Shown in pieces: positions 1-4,934 of a stretch of DNA of 9,040 nt. Below the pieces are notes generated by a model. That model saw only the letters and a program-made list of their open reading frames with translations. It was not told the DNA's origin and searched no databases. The stretch comes from Phyllobacteriaceae bacterium (GTDB lineage Bacteria > Pseudomonadota > Alphaproteobacteria > Rhizobiales > Ancalomicrobiaceae). Every line of letters begins with the position of its first letter. Positions within the stretch are counted from its first letter, which is position 1. Where the stretch lies: positions 1-9,040 of the forward strand of contig JAAYVT010000683.1 in NCBI GenBank assembly GCA_012517025.1, read 5' to 3'. The position numbers and the translations under genes are program-made.

Positions 1-416
1 ACCGAGCCGCCGCCCGGCGCGCCGTCGGGCACCCGCCGGCGCCCGAGGTCGGCGTCGAGCCGGCCGCGTCGCGACGCCCGGTCGAACTCGGCCGCCACCG
101 CCGCCGGATCGTAGGGCCGCGCGAACACCAGGTTCGCCCCGAGCACCCCGGCCTGGACCCGCTCCGAGCGCGTCTCCGCCGCCACCACGAACGCGCGCGG
201 CAGGTCGCCGCGTCGCGGCAGGCACCGCAGCAGACGTTTGACCGTCGCCGCGTCGGAGAGATCGACGTCGACGATCAACGCCGTGGCGGAGAGATCGTCG
301 ATCCCCTCGATCGCCGAAAGCGGCACCGCATCGACCCGGAAATACGCCGACAACGCCGCCGTCAGCGGTTTCGCGTCGGTGCCGTCCGAGTGGATCGAGC
401 GGAGGAGTTCGGGCAT
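1..416 (-). CDS. Partial signalling protein with receiver-like N-terminus (possible HD-type phosphohydrolase)
   Basis: An open frame starts at ATG (416, minus strand) and runs off the left edge, giving 138 visible residues. It begins MPELLRSIHSDG. Residues 45-110 look like a degenerate response-regulator receiver: a hydrophobic strand ending in Asp (ALIVDVDL, 46-53), a second strand (AFVVAA, 75-80), then GANLVFARPYDP (93-104), where receivers usually have the Lys-Pro turn but here it is Arg-Pro. Residues 111-138 are basic and Gly/Pro-rich, like a linker to a further domain. In Hyphomicrobiales a gene for an HD or HD-GYP protein is, from memory, commonly found beside the DUF465-purE genes, so the missing C-terminus may be such a domain. 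That part is inference, because no HD motif is visible. The Shine-Dalgarno is weak (GGCGGGA). A candidate promoter lies at 517-545. Confidence 0.6.
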   Translation of the reverse strand, partial: MPELLRSIHSDGTDAKPLTAALSAYFRVDAVPLSAIEGIDDLSATALIVDVDLSDAATVKRLLRCLPRRGDLPRAFVVAAETRSERVQAGVLGANLVFARPYDPAAVAAEFDRASRRGRLDADLGRRRVPDGAPGGGS

Positions 417-516
417 CGCGCGGTCCCGCCGAGAACGAACGCGACCGTGCCGTACGGAGGGCCCCCGGTTCGGTGCGGTCGACGATCTCGACTGTGCCGC
501 CGCGGGGTTGAACGAA

Positions 517-545
517 CCGTTACGCAGTAACCTAAAGGAATGCAA
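517..545 (-). promoter_or_regulatory. Candidate sigma70-type promoter with overlapping inverted repeat
   Basis: On the minus strand TTGCAT (540-545) is followed after exactly 17 bases by TAACGG (517-522). The -35 hexamer is the same as that of the candidate purE promoter. A small inverted repeat, GTTAC-GCA-GTAAC at 519-531, overlaps the -10 and spacer, as an operator would. It would drive the leftward gene starting at 416 with a leader of about 90 bases. This is a consensus match by eye only. Confidence 0.35.
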
Positions 546-597
546 TTTCGGCGCGTTTTCGCGAGCGCTTCGCAATGTCGACCGCGTCGCGCCGGCC

Positions 598-632
598 CGA
601 AAACGACAACGCCGCGGAACGAGCCGCGGCGT
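598..632 (-). terminator. Rho-independent terminator after the leftward DUF465 gene
   Basis: There is a perfect 9-bp stem (609-617 with 624-632, arms ACGCCGCGG / CCGCGGCGT) and a 6-base loop. Read on the minus strand it is followed by a T-rich run, TTGTCGTTTT. It lies 29 bases beyond the stop of the small DUF465 gene, so that gene is probably transcribed alone and not with the leftward gene starting at 416. Confidence 0.7.
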
Positions 633-660
633 CGGGAGATCGGATCGGGGGAAGTCGCTC

Positions 661-840
661 TCAGTGGAGCGTGGCGCCGTTCCGCAGCCGGCTGATTTCG
701 TCCTTGAGTTGCAGCTTGCGGCGCTTCATTTCCGCGATGGCGAGCGAGTCGCTGCTGGGATGGAGCGTGGCCTCTTTGATTTTGGTTTCCAGAGCAGCAT
801 GCCGCCGTTCGAGCTCCGCGAGATGCGATTCGATGGACAT
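661..840 (-). CDS. YdcH/DUF465 family small coiled-coil protein, 59 aa
   Basis: The protein starts MSIESHLAELERRHAALETK and ends in ATLH. It shows the DUF465 pattern: a first helix (residues 5-25) with the typical HxxL (His14), a short polar turn (26-33), then a second helix with D31-x-L-x-I and the KRRKLQLKDEI stretch (39-49). Members are short antiparallel helical hairpins of 55-75 residues, mostly of unknown function, common in alphaproteobacteria. The ATG start is well supported by GGGAGG about ten bases upstream. A terminator follows directly. A paralog (start 1146) is divergently transcribed from the same spacer, and the two share the pattern LxxL-x3-H-x2-L ... DxLxI ... K-x2-KL-x2-KD-x-I-x2-L. 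No signal peptide is seen, so it should be cytoplasmic. The family call is firm and the role unknown. Confidence 0.85.
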   Translation of the reverse strand: MSIESHLAELERRHAALETKIKEATLHPSSDSLAIAEMKRRKLQLKDEISRLRNGATLH

Positions 841-875
841 TGCTGATGCCTCCCTCGTTGGGACCTGACGTCTTC

Positions 876-903
876 ATCATGTCACGAAACCGGAAACGCG
901 CAA
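876..903 (-). promoter_or_regulatory. Candidate promoter for the leftward DUF465 gene
   Basis: On the minus strand TTGCGC (898-903) and CATGAT (876-881) are separated by 16 bases. This would put transcription start about 30 bases before the ATG at 840. The match is moderate and was made by eye. Confidence 0.3.
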
Positions 904-1069
904 TGGCCCGGCCGCGATTCGTCGAGCCGGCAAACGACCGCGTGGTCGACGTTTTCTCCCCGGCCCCCACCGCATTCAACGAAAGTTGATTCGATTCGAA
1001 CGCCCCCTCGCGACGTCGCGGCGGTCGCGCGCCGAGTCCCCTTTTTCTTCGCGATGATCTATCCTCCCC

Positions 1070-1089
1070 GGTGGAGGCGCGCCTCCACC
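1070..1089. repeat. Perfect 20-bp palindrome, possible operator
   Basis: The sequence is GGTGGAGGCG followed at once by its exact reverse complement CGCCTCCACC. It lies 56 bases before the ATG of the rightward DUF465 gene (1146) and just after a possible -10 (TATCCT, 1060-1065). It could be a site for a dimeric repressor or form a hairpin in the leader. Confidence 0.5.
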
Positions 1090-1145
1090 CCGCTCCCCCG
1101 CCCGGCGGCGTCGGTCGCCGGACGTCCTCACGAAGTCGGTCGCCC

Positions 1146-1352
1146 ATGACGGAAGACGAAGACAACTCCATTCGAGCCGAGCTCGTCCATCTGCGCCAAG
1201 AGCATCGGGATCTCGATTTCGCGATCGCGGCGCTGGTCGACAGCGGGCGCGGTGATCATCTGACCATCCAGCGTCTCAAGAAGAAGAAACTGTCGATCAA
1301 GGATCGCATCATTCTGCTCGAGGATCGTCTGGTCCCCGACATCATCGCCTGA
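1146..1352 (+). CDS. YdcH/DUF465 family small coiled-coil protein, 68 aa
   Basis: The protein starts MTEDEDNSIRAELVHLRQEH and ends in LVPDIIA. It matches the well-conserved alphaproteobacterial DUF465 form: an acidic N-terminus, a first helix with LRQEHRDLDFAIAAL (16-30), the turn DSGRGDHL (32-39), then TIQRLKKKKLSIKDRIILLED (40-60) and the terminal PDIIA. The second helix is strongly basic and amphipathic. The frame stays open upstream to a GTG at 1071, but that GTG lies inside a palindrome and the extra residues (Pro/Arg/Ser-rich) do not look like the family, so ATG 1146 is chosen; its Shine-Dalgarno is weak. The gene lies just upstream of purE, an arrangement I recall as frequent in Hyphomicrobiales. 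The function is unknown; the family call is firm. Confidence 0.88.
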   Translation: MTEDEDNSIRAELVHLRQEHRDLDFAIAALVDSGRGDHLTIQRLKKKKLSIKDRIILLEDRLVPDIIA

Positions 1353-1362
1353 GCCGACGTCC

Positions 1363-1385
1363 GTCGACGACGACCTTTCGTCGAC
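1363..1385 (+). terminator. Hairpin between DUF465 gene and purE, possible weak terminator
   Basis: A perfect 8-bp stem GTCGACGA / TCGTCGAC (1363-1370 with 1378-1385) has a 7-base loop and starts 10 bases after the DUF465 stop. There is little T tract after it, so it may only attenuate. It abuts the -35 box of the candidate purE promoter. Confidence 0.4.
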
Positions 1386-1414
1386 TTGCATCGGCGCGCC
1401 GCTTCGCCTATACG
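1386..1414 (+). promoter_or_regulatory. Candidate sigma70-type promoter of purE-purK
   Basis: TTGCAT (1386-1391), a spacer of exactly 17 bases, then TATACG (1409-1414). The expected start near 1421 leaves a leader of about 30 bases containing the Shine-Dalgarno GAGAGAGGG before ATG 1452. No purine riboswitch fits in so short a leader. Confidence 0.55.
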
Positions 1415-1451
1415 GCGCGCTTTCCCGAAGGAATTCCCGAGAGAGGGCTCG

Positions 1452-1949
1452 ATGGCCTCGTCTTCCCCCCCGGTCGCCGTCATCATGGGCAGCCAATCCG
1501 ACTGGGAGACCATGCGCCACGCCGCCGAGACGCTCGCCGCTCTCGGCGTCGGCTTCGACGCCCGCATCGTCTCCGCCCACCGCACCCCCGACCGTCTCTA
1601 CGACTTCGCCCACGGCGCCAAGGCGGCCGGCTTCAAGGTGATCGTGGCGGGGGCCGGCGGCGCCGCCCACCTGCCCGGCATGACCGCTGCGATGACGTCG
1701 CTGCCGGTGTTCGGCGTGCCGGTGGAGAGCCGGGCGCTGAAGGGCGAGGACAGTCTGTTGTCGATCGTCCAGATGCCGGCCGGCATCCCGGTCGGAACCC
1801 TGGCCATCGGCAAGGCCGGGGCGGTCAACGCCGCCCTCCTCGCCGCCGCCGTTCTCGCCCTTTCCGACGACGCCCTCGCCGACCGGCTCGAGGCGTGGCG
1901 CCGTCGCCAGACCGAGGCGGTCGCCGAGCGACCGGACGACCATGCCTGA
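1452..1949 (+). CDS. purE: N5-carboxyaminoimidazole ribonucleotide mutase PurE (class I), 165 aa
   Basis: PurE converts N5-CAIR, made by PurK, into CAIR in de novo purine synthesis; class I enzymes are cytoplasmic octamers. The family signatures are all present: GSQSDWETM (13-21) at the phosphate/substrate site, SAHRTPDR (41-48) with the catalytic His43, GAGGAAHLPGM (67-77), PVFGVPVES (85-93), and SIVQMPAGIPVGTLAIG (104-120). Length matches the family (about 160-170). ATG 1452 is preferred over a TTG at 1386, which lies in the promoter; the frame before 1452 encodes no PurE-like sequence, and GAGAGAGGG is well placed. The last 8 bases overlap the purK start, so the two are translationally coupled and their products act in succession. 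Presence of purK supports a class I mutase over an AIR carboxylase. Confidence 0.97.
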   Translation: MASSSPPVAVIMGSQSDWETMRHAAETLAALGVGFDARIVSAHRTPDRLYDFAHGAKAAGFKVIVAGAGGAAHLPGMTAAMTSLPVFGVPVESRALKGEDSLLSIVQMPAGIPVGTLAIGKAGAVNAALLAAAVLALSDDALADRLEAWRRRQTEAVAERPDDHA

Positions 1950-3045
1950 TCCCGATCCCGCCCGACCTCCCGTCCTGACCGTCGGCATTCTCGGCGGTGG
2001 CCAGCTCGGCCGCATGCTGGCGCTGGCCGGCGCCCGGCTCGGCCTGAAGAGCGTCGTCTTCTGCCCCGATCCCGACAGCCCCGCCTTCGACGTCGCCGCC
2101 GACCGGATCGTCGCGGCCTACGACGACGAGGCGGCGCTCGCCGACTTCGCCTCGCGGGTCGACGTCGTCACCTACGAATTCGAGAACGTGCCGGCCGCCA
2201 CCGCCGCCTTCCTCGATGCCCGGGTGCCGGTGCGTCCGGGGACCCGCTCGCTGGCGGTGTCGCAAGACCGGCTGACGGAGAAGACCTTCCTCACCGAGCT
2301 CGGCATCCCGACCGCGCCGTTCCGCGCCGTCGACACCCTCGACGATCTGACCGCGGCGATCTCGGAGATCGGCTTTCCGGCGGTTCTGAAGACCCGTCGC
2401 TTCGGCTACGACGGCAAGGGACAGGTCAAGATCACCGATCCCGACGACCTCGCCCACGCCTTCGAGGCGATGAACGGGGCGCCGGCGATCCTCGAGGGCT
2501 GGGTTCCCTTTCGCCGCGAGATCTCGGTGCTGACCGCCCGCGGCCTCGACGGGCAAGCGGTCACCTTCGACGTGCCGGAAAACGAGCACAGCCGTCACAT
2601 CCTGAAGTTCTCGCGGGTGCCGGCCGATCTGCGCGCCGAGACCGCCGAACGCGCCGAGGCGATCGGCGAGAAGGTCGCCGCCGCCCTCGGGCACGTCGGC
2701 GTCGTCGCCGTCGAGCTGTTCCTGCTGGAAACCGCCGAGGGCGAGCGACTGGTGGCCAACGAGATCGCCCCGCGCGTCCACAACTCCGGTCACTGGACCG
2801 AGAGCGCCTGCCTGATCTCGCAGTTCGAAGCCCACATGCGCGCCGTCGCCGGCCTGCCGCTCGGCCAGCCGACCCGTCACTCCGACGTGGTGATGGAAAA
2901 TCTGATCGGCGACGAGGCGCTCGACCCCGAACGCTTCCTCGCCGAGCCCGGCGCCAGTCTTCATCTCTACGGCAAGGCGGAGATTCGGCCGGGCCGCAAG
3001 ATGGGCCACGTCAATCGCATCCGCCCCCGCACGGATCGACGCTGA
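1942..3045 (+). CDS. purK: N5-carboxyaminoimidazole ribonucleotide synthase PurK, 367 aa
   Basis: PurK is an ATP-grasp enzyme that joins bicarbonate to AIR using ATP, giving N5-CAIR for PurE. Visible features in order: the N-terminal GILGGGQLGRMLA (15-27), TYEFENVP (77-84), QDRLTEKTFL (108-117), the ATP-grasp loop RRFGYDGKGQ (152-161), ILEGWVPFRREISV (183-196), and the metal/phosphate segment NEIAPRVHNSGHWTES (273-288), then SQFEAHMRAVAGLPLG (293-308). The C-terminus ends in the common GRKMGHVNRI plus a short basic tail. Length is normal for the family. The start ATG 1942 overlaps the end of purE by 8 bases, as in a coupled operon. It appears intact, with all key loops present. A 415-residue frame on the opposite strand is only a by-product of the GC-rich codon pattern. 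Confidence 0.97.
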   Translation: MPDPDPARPPVLTVGILGGGQLGRMLALAGARLGLKSVVFCPDPDSPAFDVAADRIVAAYDDEAALADFASRVDVVTYEFENVPAATAAFLDARVPVRPGTRSLAVSQDRLTEKTFLTELGIPTAPFRAVDTLDDLTAAISEIGFPAVLKTRRFGYDGKGQVKITDPDDLAHAFEAMNGAPAILEGWVPFRREISVLTARGLDGQAVTFDVPENEHSRHILKFSRVPADLRAETAERAEAIGEKVAAALGHVGVVAVELFLLETAEGERLVANEIAPRVHNSGHWTESACLISQFEAHMRAVAGLPLGQPTRHSDVVMENLIGDEALDPERFLAEPGASLHLYGKAEIRPGRKMGHVNRIRPRTDRR

Positions 3046-3272
3046 CCACGGCGCGAGACCGGCGTTTTTCACTGGTTTCGCCGCCCTCGACGTGTGGACA
3101 TCCCGACCGGATTCTGCTACTCGTCCGCCACTTCGCGACCAGCGTTTTTCCGATGCTGATCGCCCGTGCCCTTTTTGAAGACGACGACGCCGTCGCTCGG
3201 GTTCCCCGAACGAGCGGTCGTCTTTCGAAACGGCGCGGTGACCTCAACGACCGTAAACATGGGATCGAACGC
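3046..3272 (+). other. purK-rpsU intergenic region with structured rpsU leader
   Basis: No separate gene is supported. A candidate promoter is TGGACA (3095-3100), 17 bases, TACTCG (3118-3123). Downstream, an imperfect extended hairpin spans about 3174-3230: GACGAC (3180-3185) pairs with GTCGTC (3217-3222), CGCTCG (3194-3199) with CGAGCG (3211-3216), GG (3200-3201) with CC (3206-3207), and outer A/T pairs add to it. It ends 43 bases before the rpsU start. In-frame ATG 3153 would extend S21 by 40 residues without family similarity and has no Shine-Dalgarno. Confidence 0.4.
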
Positions 3273-3503
3273 GTGCAGGTTCTCGTTCGCGACAACAACG
3301 TCGACCAGGCTCTCAAGGCGCTGAAGAAGAAGATGCAGCGCGAGGGCATCTTCCGTGAGATGAAGCTCCGCGGCCACTACGAGAAGCCTTCCGAGAAGAA
3401 GGCTCGCGAGAAGGCCGAGGCCGTCCGTCGCGCCCGCAAGCTGGCCCGCAAGCGTGCCCAGCGCGAAGGCCTGCTGCCCGGCAAGCCCGCCGCCAAGCGC
3501 TGA
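3273..3503 (+). CDS. rpsU: 30S ribosomal protein S21, 76 aa
   Basis: S21 binds near the anti-Shine-Dalgarno end of 16S rRNA and helps translation initiation. The product (initiator Met)-QVLVRDNNVDQALKALKKK is the typical alphaproteobacterial start, followed by MQREGIFREMKLRGHYEKPS (20-39), then the long Lys/Arg-rich helix (EKKAREKAEAVRRARKLARK, 40-59) and a basic tail ending GKPAAKR. Start is GTG 3273, placed by comparison with the conserved N-terminus MQVLVRDNN; GGGA at 3261-3264 is a modest Shine-Dalgarno. An out-of-frame ATG at 3259 would give only 21 residues. The gene is expected to be highly expressed. It has its own strong terminator and a structured leader, so it is probably a single-gene unit rather than part of the pur operon. 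Confidence 0.95.
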   Translation: MQVLVRDNNVDQALKALKKKMQREGIFREMKLRGHYEKPSEKKAREKAEAVRRARKLARKRAQREGLLPGKPAAKR

Positions 3504-3538
3504 TTCCGCGTCTCGTCGCGGCTCCGCCGTCGACGTCG

Positions 3539-3580
3539 AGAACCGTGACGCGGGAAGCCGCGTGACGGTTCTTTGTGTTT
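3539..3580 (+). terminator. Strong Rho-independent terminator of rpsU
   Basis: A 15-bp stem (3539-3553 with 3558-3572) has one internal mismatch and a GAAG loop; the arms begin AGAACCGT and end ACGGTTCT. It is followed by TTGTGTTTC. It lies 35 bases after the rpsU stop. Confidence 0.85.
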
Positions 3581-3590
3581 CGACTAGGAT
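3562..3590 (+). promoter_or_regulatory. Candidate promoter of the TPR lipoprotein, overlapping the rpsU terminator
   Basis: GTGACG (3562-3567), 17 bases, TAGGAT (3585-3590): four of six matches in each hexamer. The -35 would lie in the 3' arm of the rpsU terminator. It would give a leader of about 95 bases before ATG 3693. Confidence 0.3.
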
Positions 3591-3617
3591 CACGGCGTGG
3601 TCGGCGCGAGGGGACCG

Positions 3618-3632
3618 GATCCGATTCGGATC
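3618..3632. repeat. 15-bp inverted repeat centred on a GANTC site, possible operator
   Basis: GATCCGA-T-TCGGATC is a perfect inverted repeat around a single T; its centre is GATTC (3623-3627), the CcrM target type. It lies 60 bases before the TPR lipoprotein ATG, just after the presumed transcription start. Confidence 0.4.
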
Positions 3633-3692
3633 GCCGCGCGTCGCGACGAGTTTCACCCTCTTCTTCTCGCCGTTGGTTCGGGAGACGCTCGC

Positions 3693-4535
3693 ATGACGTC
3701 GCCGTCGCTTCGCCGTTCTTCGCTTTCGCTCTTCGCTGCGCTGGGGCTCCTCGCCCTCGCCGGCTGCAACGGAGAAGGGTTCACCGGAGGCGGCGCCCTG
3801 ACCGCCGGCGACGGTGGCGCCGGCTCGGCCGCCAACATCTCGTCGCTGACCGAGGTGATCCGCAGCCAGCCGAACGACCCCAACGCCTACAATCTGCGCG
3901 GCACCGCCTACGCCCGCTCCGGCGACACCCGTGCCGCCCTCGCCGACTTCGACGCCGCGCTGAAGATCGACCCGAACTACTACCGCGCCTGGGCCAACAA
4001 GGGCCTGACGCTGCGCCAGGCCGGGCAGATCGACGCCGCCAAGGCCGCCTACGACCGCGCCTTGATGATCAAGCCCGACTACTCGGCCGCCCTGCTCGGC
4101 CGCGGCAACCTGTTCCGCCTGACCAACCAGCCGCAGGCGGCGATCGCCGACTTCAACGAGGCGATTCGCGTCGACCCGCGCAATGCCGGCGCCTATCACG
4201 ATCGCGCCCTGATCAAGCAGGCGCTCGGCGATCGCACCGGCGCGATGGCCGACTATTCCGCCGCCATCGAGCGCGACGCCTCCGCTCCCGAGCCGTTCAA
4301 CGCCCGCGGCCTGCTCAAGGCCGCCGACGGCGATCTGATGGGCGCCCTCAACGACTTCAACGGTGCGCTCAACAACGACCTCAACTACGGCGAGGCGTGG
4401 ATCAACCGCGGCGTCGTCGAGGAGCAGCTCGGCCAGCGTCAGGACGCCCTCTCGGCCTGTCAGCGCGGTCTGTCGCTGGTGCCGAAGTCGCCGATCGGCC
4501 AGGACTGCGTCAAGCGCCTGAGCCGTCACGGCTGA
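3693..4535 (+). CDS. Tetratricopeptide-repeat lipoprotein, 280 aa
   Basis: The N-terminus is a lipoprotein signal peptide: basic MTSPSLRR, a hydrophobic core (9-22) and the lipobox LAGC with Cys25 as the acylated residue. A Gly/Ala/Ser-rich linker (28-49) follows. Then come six consecutive 34-residue TPR units at about 62-95, 96-129, 130-163, 164-197, 198-231 and 232-265, each closing near a D/N-P or similar turn (for example ALKIDPN, ALMIKPD, AIRVDPR). TPR stacks bind proteins or peptides, so this is probably an envelope scaffold or adaptor anchored to a membrane, resembling NlpI-type proteins in layout; the partner is unknown. ATG 3693 is chosen because it gives a correct signal peptide and has GGGAG just upstream; a GTG at 3597 would bury the signal. 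Cys256 and Cys272 near the end could form a disulfide. Confidence 0.9.
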   Translation: MTSPSLRRSSLSLFAALGLLALAGCNGEGFTGGGALTAGDGGAGSAANISSLTEVIRSQPNDPNAYNLRGTAYARSGDTRAALADFDAALKIDPNYYRAWANKGLTLRQAGQIDAAKAAYDRALMIKPDYSAALLGRGNLFRLTNQPQAAIADFNEAIRVDPRNAGAYHDRALIKQALGDRTGAMADYSAAIERDASAPEPFNARGLLKAADGDLMGALNDFNGALNNDLNYGEAWINRGVVEEQLGQRQDALSACQRGLSLVPKSPIGQDCVKRLSRHG

Positions 4536-4561
4536 CGTCGTCGCGACCCCACACCCCGTCA

Positions 4562-4599
4562 CCCTCGCGCGCCGCCCCCCTCGGGGGGCGCGGCGAGGG
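4562..4599 (+). terminator. GC-rich hairpin after the TPR lipoprotein gene
   Basis: CCCTCGC (4562-4568) pairs with GCGAGGG (4593-4599), and the C run (4575-4579) pairs with the G run (4584-4588), leaving a small internal loop between the stems. It lies 26 bases after the TPR stop. There is no T tract, so the role as terminator is uncertain. Confidence 0.4.
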
Positions 4600-4779
4600 C
4601 GGCCGCCCGTCGTCGGAGGTCCAGGCGAGCATCGGAACGGCGCCGATCGACCATGTGAGTAGGTGGAGTGCATCCGACGGCGGTTCGCGTCGTGATCGAG
4701 GCGAATCCCGCAAGGAGTGTATTAAATAAAATTAGACGTATTGCGCGAAGACTTCGTCGAGGTCGTCCGAACCTCCCCG

Positions 4780-4820
4780 CGAAGACCGCAACGAAACGTC
4801 TTCGTCGTTGTTTCCTTTCG
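4780..4820 (+). terminator. Possible weak terminator of an unannotated transcript
   Basis: CGAAGAC (4780-4786) pairs perfectly with GTCTTCG (4798-4804) around an 11-base loop, and is followed by TCGTTGTTTCCTTTC. A second copy of GCGAAGAC at 4745-4752 could pair with the same 3' arm, a geometry that would allow alternative folds. No gene is recognised just upstream. Confidence 0.25.
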
Positions 4821-4843
4821 CCTTCCATGCGACCACTGTGGTG

Positions 4844-4865
4844 GACGTCGTCCGGAGACGACGTC
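4844..4865. repeat. Perfect 9-bp hairpin upstream of the glycine-zipper lipoprotein
   Basis: GACGTCGTC, loop CGGA, GACGACGTC. There is no T tract after it, so it is not a typical terminator. It sits 69 bases before ATG 4935 and may be a leader structure or protein site. Confidence 0.5.
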
Positions 4866-4934
4866 ACAATCCGACCGCAAAGACGGTCCACACGATTGCG
4901 TGATGTTCGGCCTTCACCGAAAGGGAAACCCCCG

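Larger units (their letters stand above)
841..1145. other. Divergent intergenic region between the two DUF465 genes (305 bp)
   Basis: No gene is supported here. The region holds a candidate promoter for the leftward gene (876-903), GANTC sites at 916-920, 988-992, 993-997 and 1034-1038, a 12-bp palindrome CGCGACGTCGCG at 1009-1020, and a 20-bp palindrome at 1070-1089. No convincing -35/-10 pair was found for the rightward DUF465 gene. TATCCT at 1060-1065 could be a -10 but has no matching -35. Confidence 0.5.
4536..4934. other. Intergenic region of 399 bp with A+T patch and several inverted repeats
   Basis: No convincing coding region was seen; the open frames crossing it are Arg/Pro-rich and lack start signals. 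It contains a G+C hairpin (4562-4599), a strikingly A+T-rich patch (about 4718-4742) in otherwise GC-rich DNA, a 7-bp stem followed by a T-rich stretch (4780-4820), and a perfect 9-bp hairpin (4844-4865). The last 90 bases are probably the leader of the next lipoprotein gene. A small RNA starting near the A+T patch and ending near 4820 is possible but unproven. Confidence 0.5.

Noticed and set aside
362..1171. 269-residue minus-strand frame over the DUF465 gene and its promoter region
   Set aside because: It is in a different frame from the DUF465 gene, Arg/Pro/Ser-rich, and crosses a clear terminator and spacer.
1825..3072. 415-residue open frame on the minus strand opposite purE/purK
   Set aside because: It lies wholly against purE and purK, whose motifs are unmistakable. 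The translation is Gly/Arg/Asp/Val-rich without domains; such frames arise from the G/C third-position bias.
3153..3272. 40-residue N-terminal extension of S21 from an in-frame ATG
   Set aside because: The extension has no Shine-Dalgarno, no likeness to S21, and coincides with the hairpin leader; the conserved family N-terminus begins at GTG 3273.
3259..3324. Short frame from an ATG overlapping the rpsU start (21 residues)
   Set aside because: It is out of frame with rpsU and has no recognisable product; the GGGA at 3261-3264 inside its start serves the GTG at 3273 better.
3117..4673. 518-residue open frame on the minus strand opposite rpsU and the TPR lipoprotein
   Set aside because: It runs antisense through two well-supported genes and through terminators, and its sequence is low-complexity Gly/Ala/Val/Arg. 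No Shine-Dalgarno or domain was seen.
4720..4737. Possible CtrA site (TTAA-N7-TTAA) in the A+T patch
   Set aside because: The second half-site is TTAG at 6-base spacing or TAGA at 7, so the consensus is not met.
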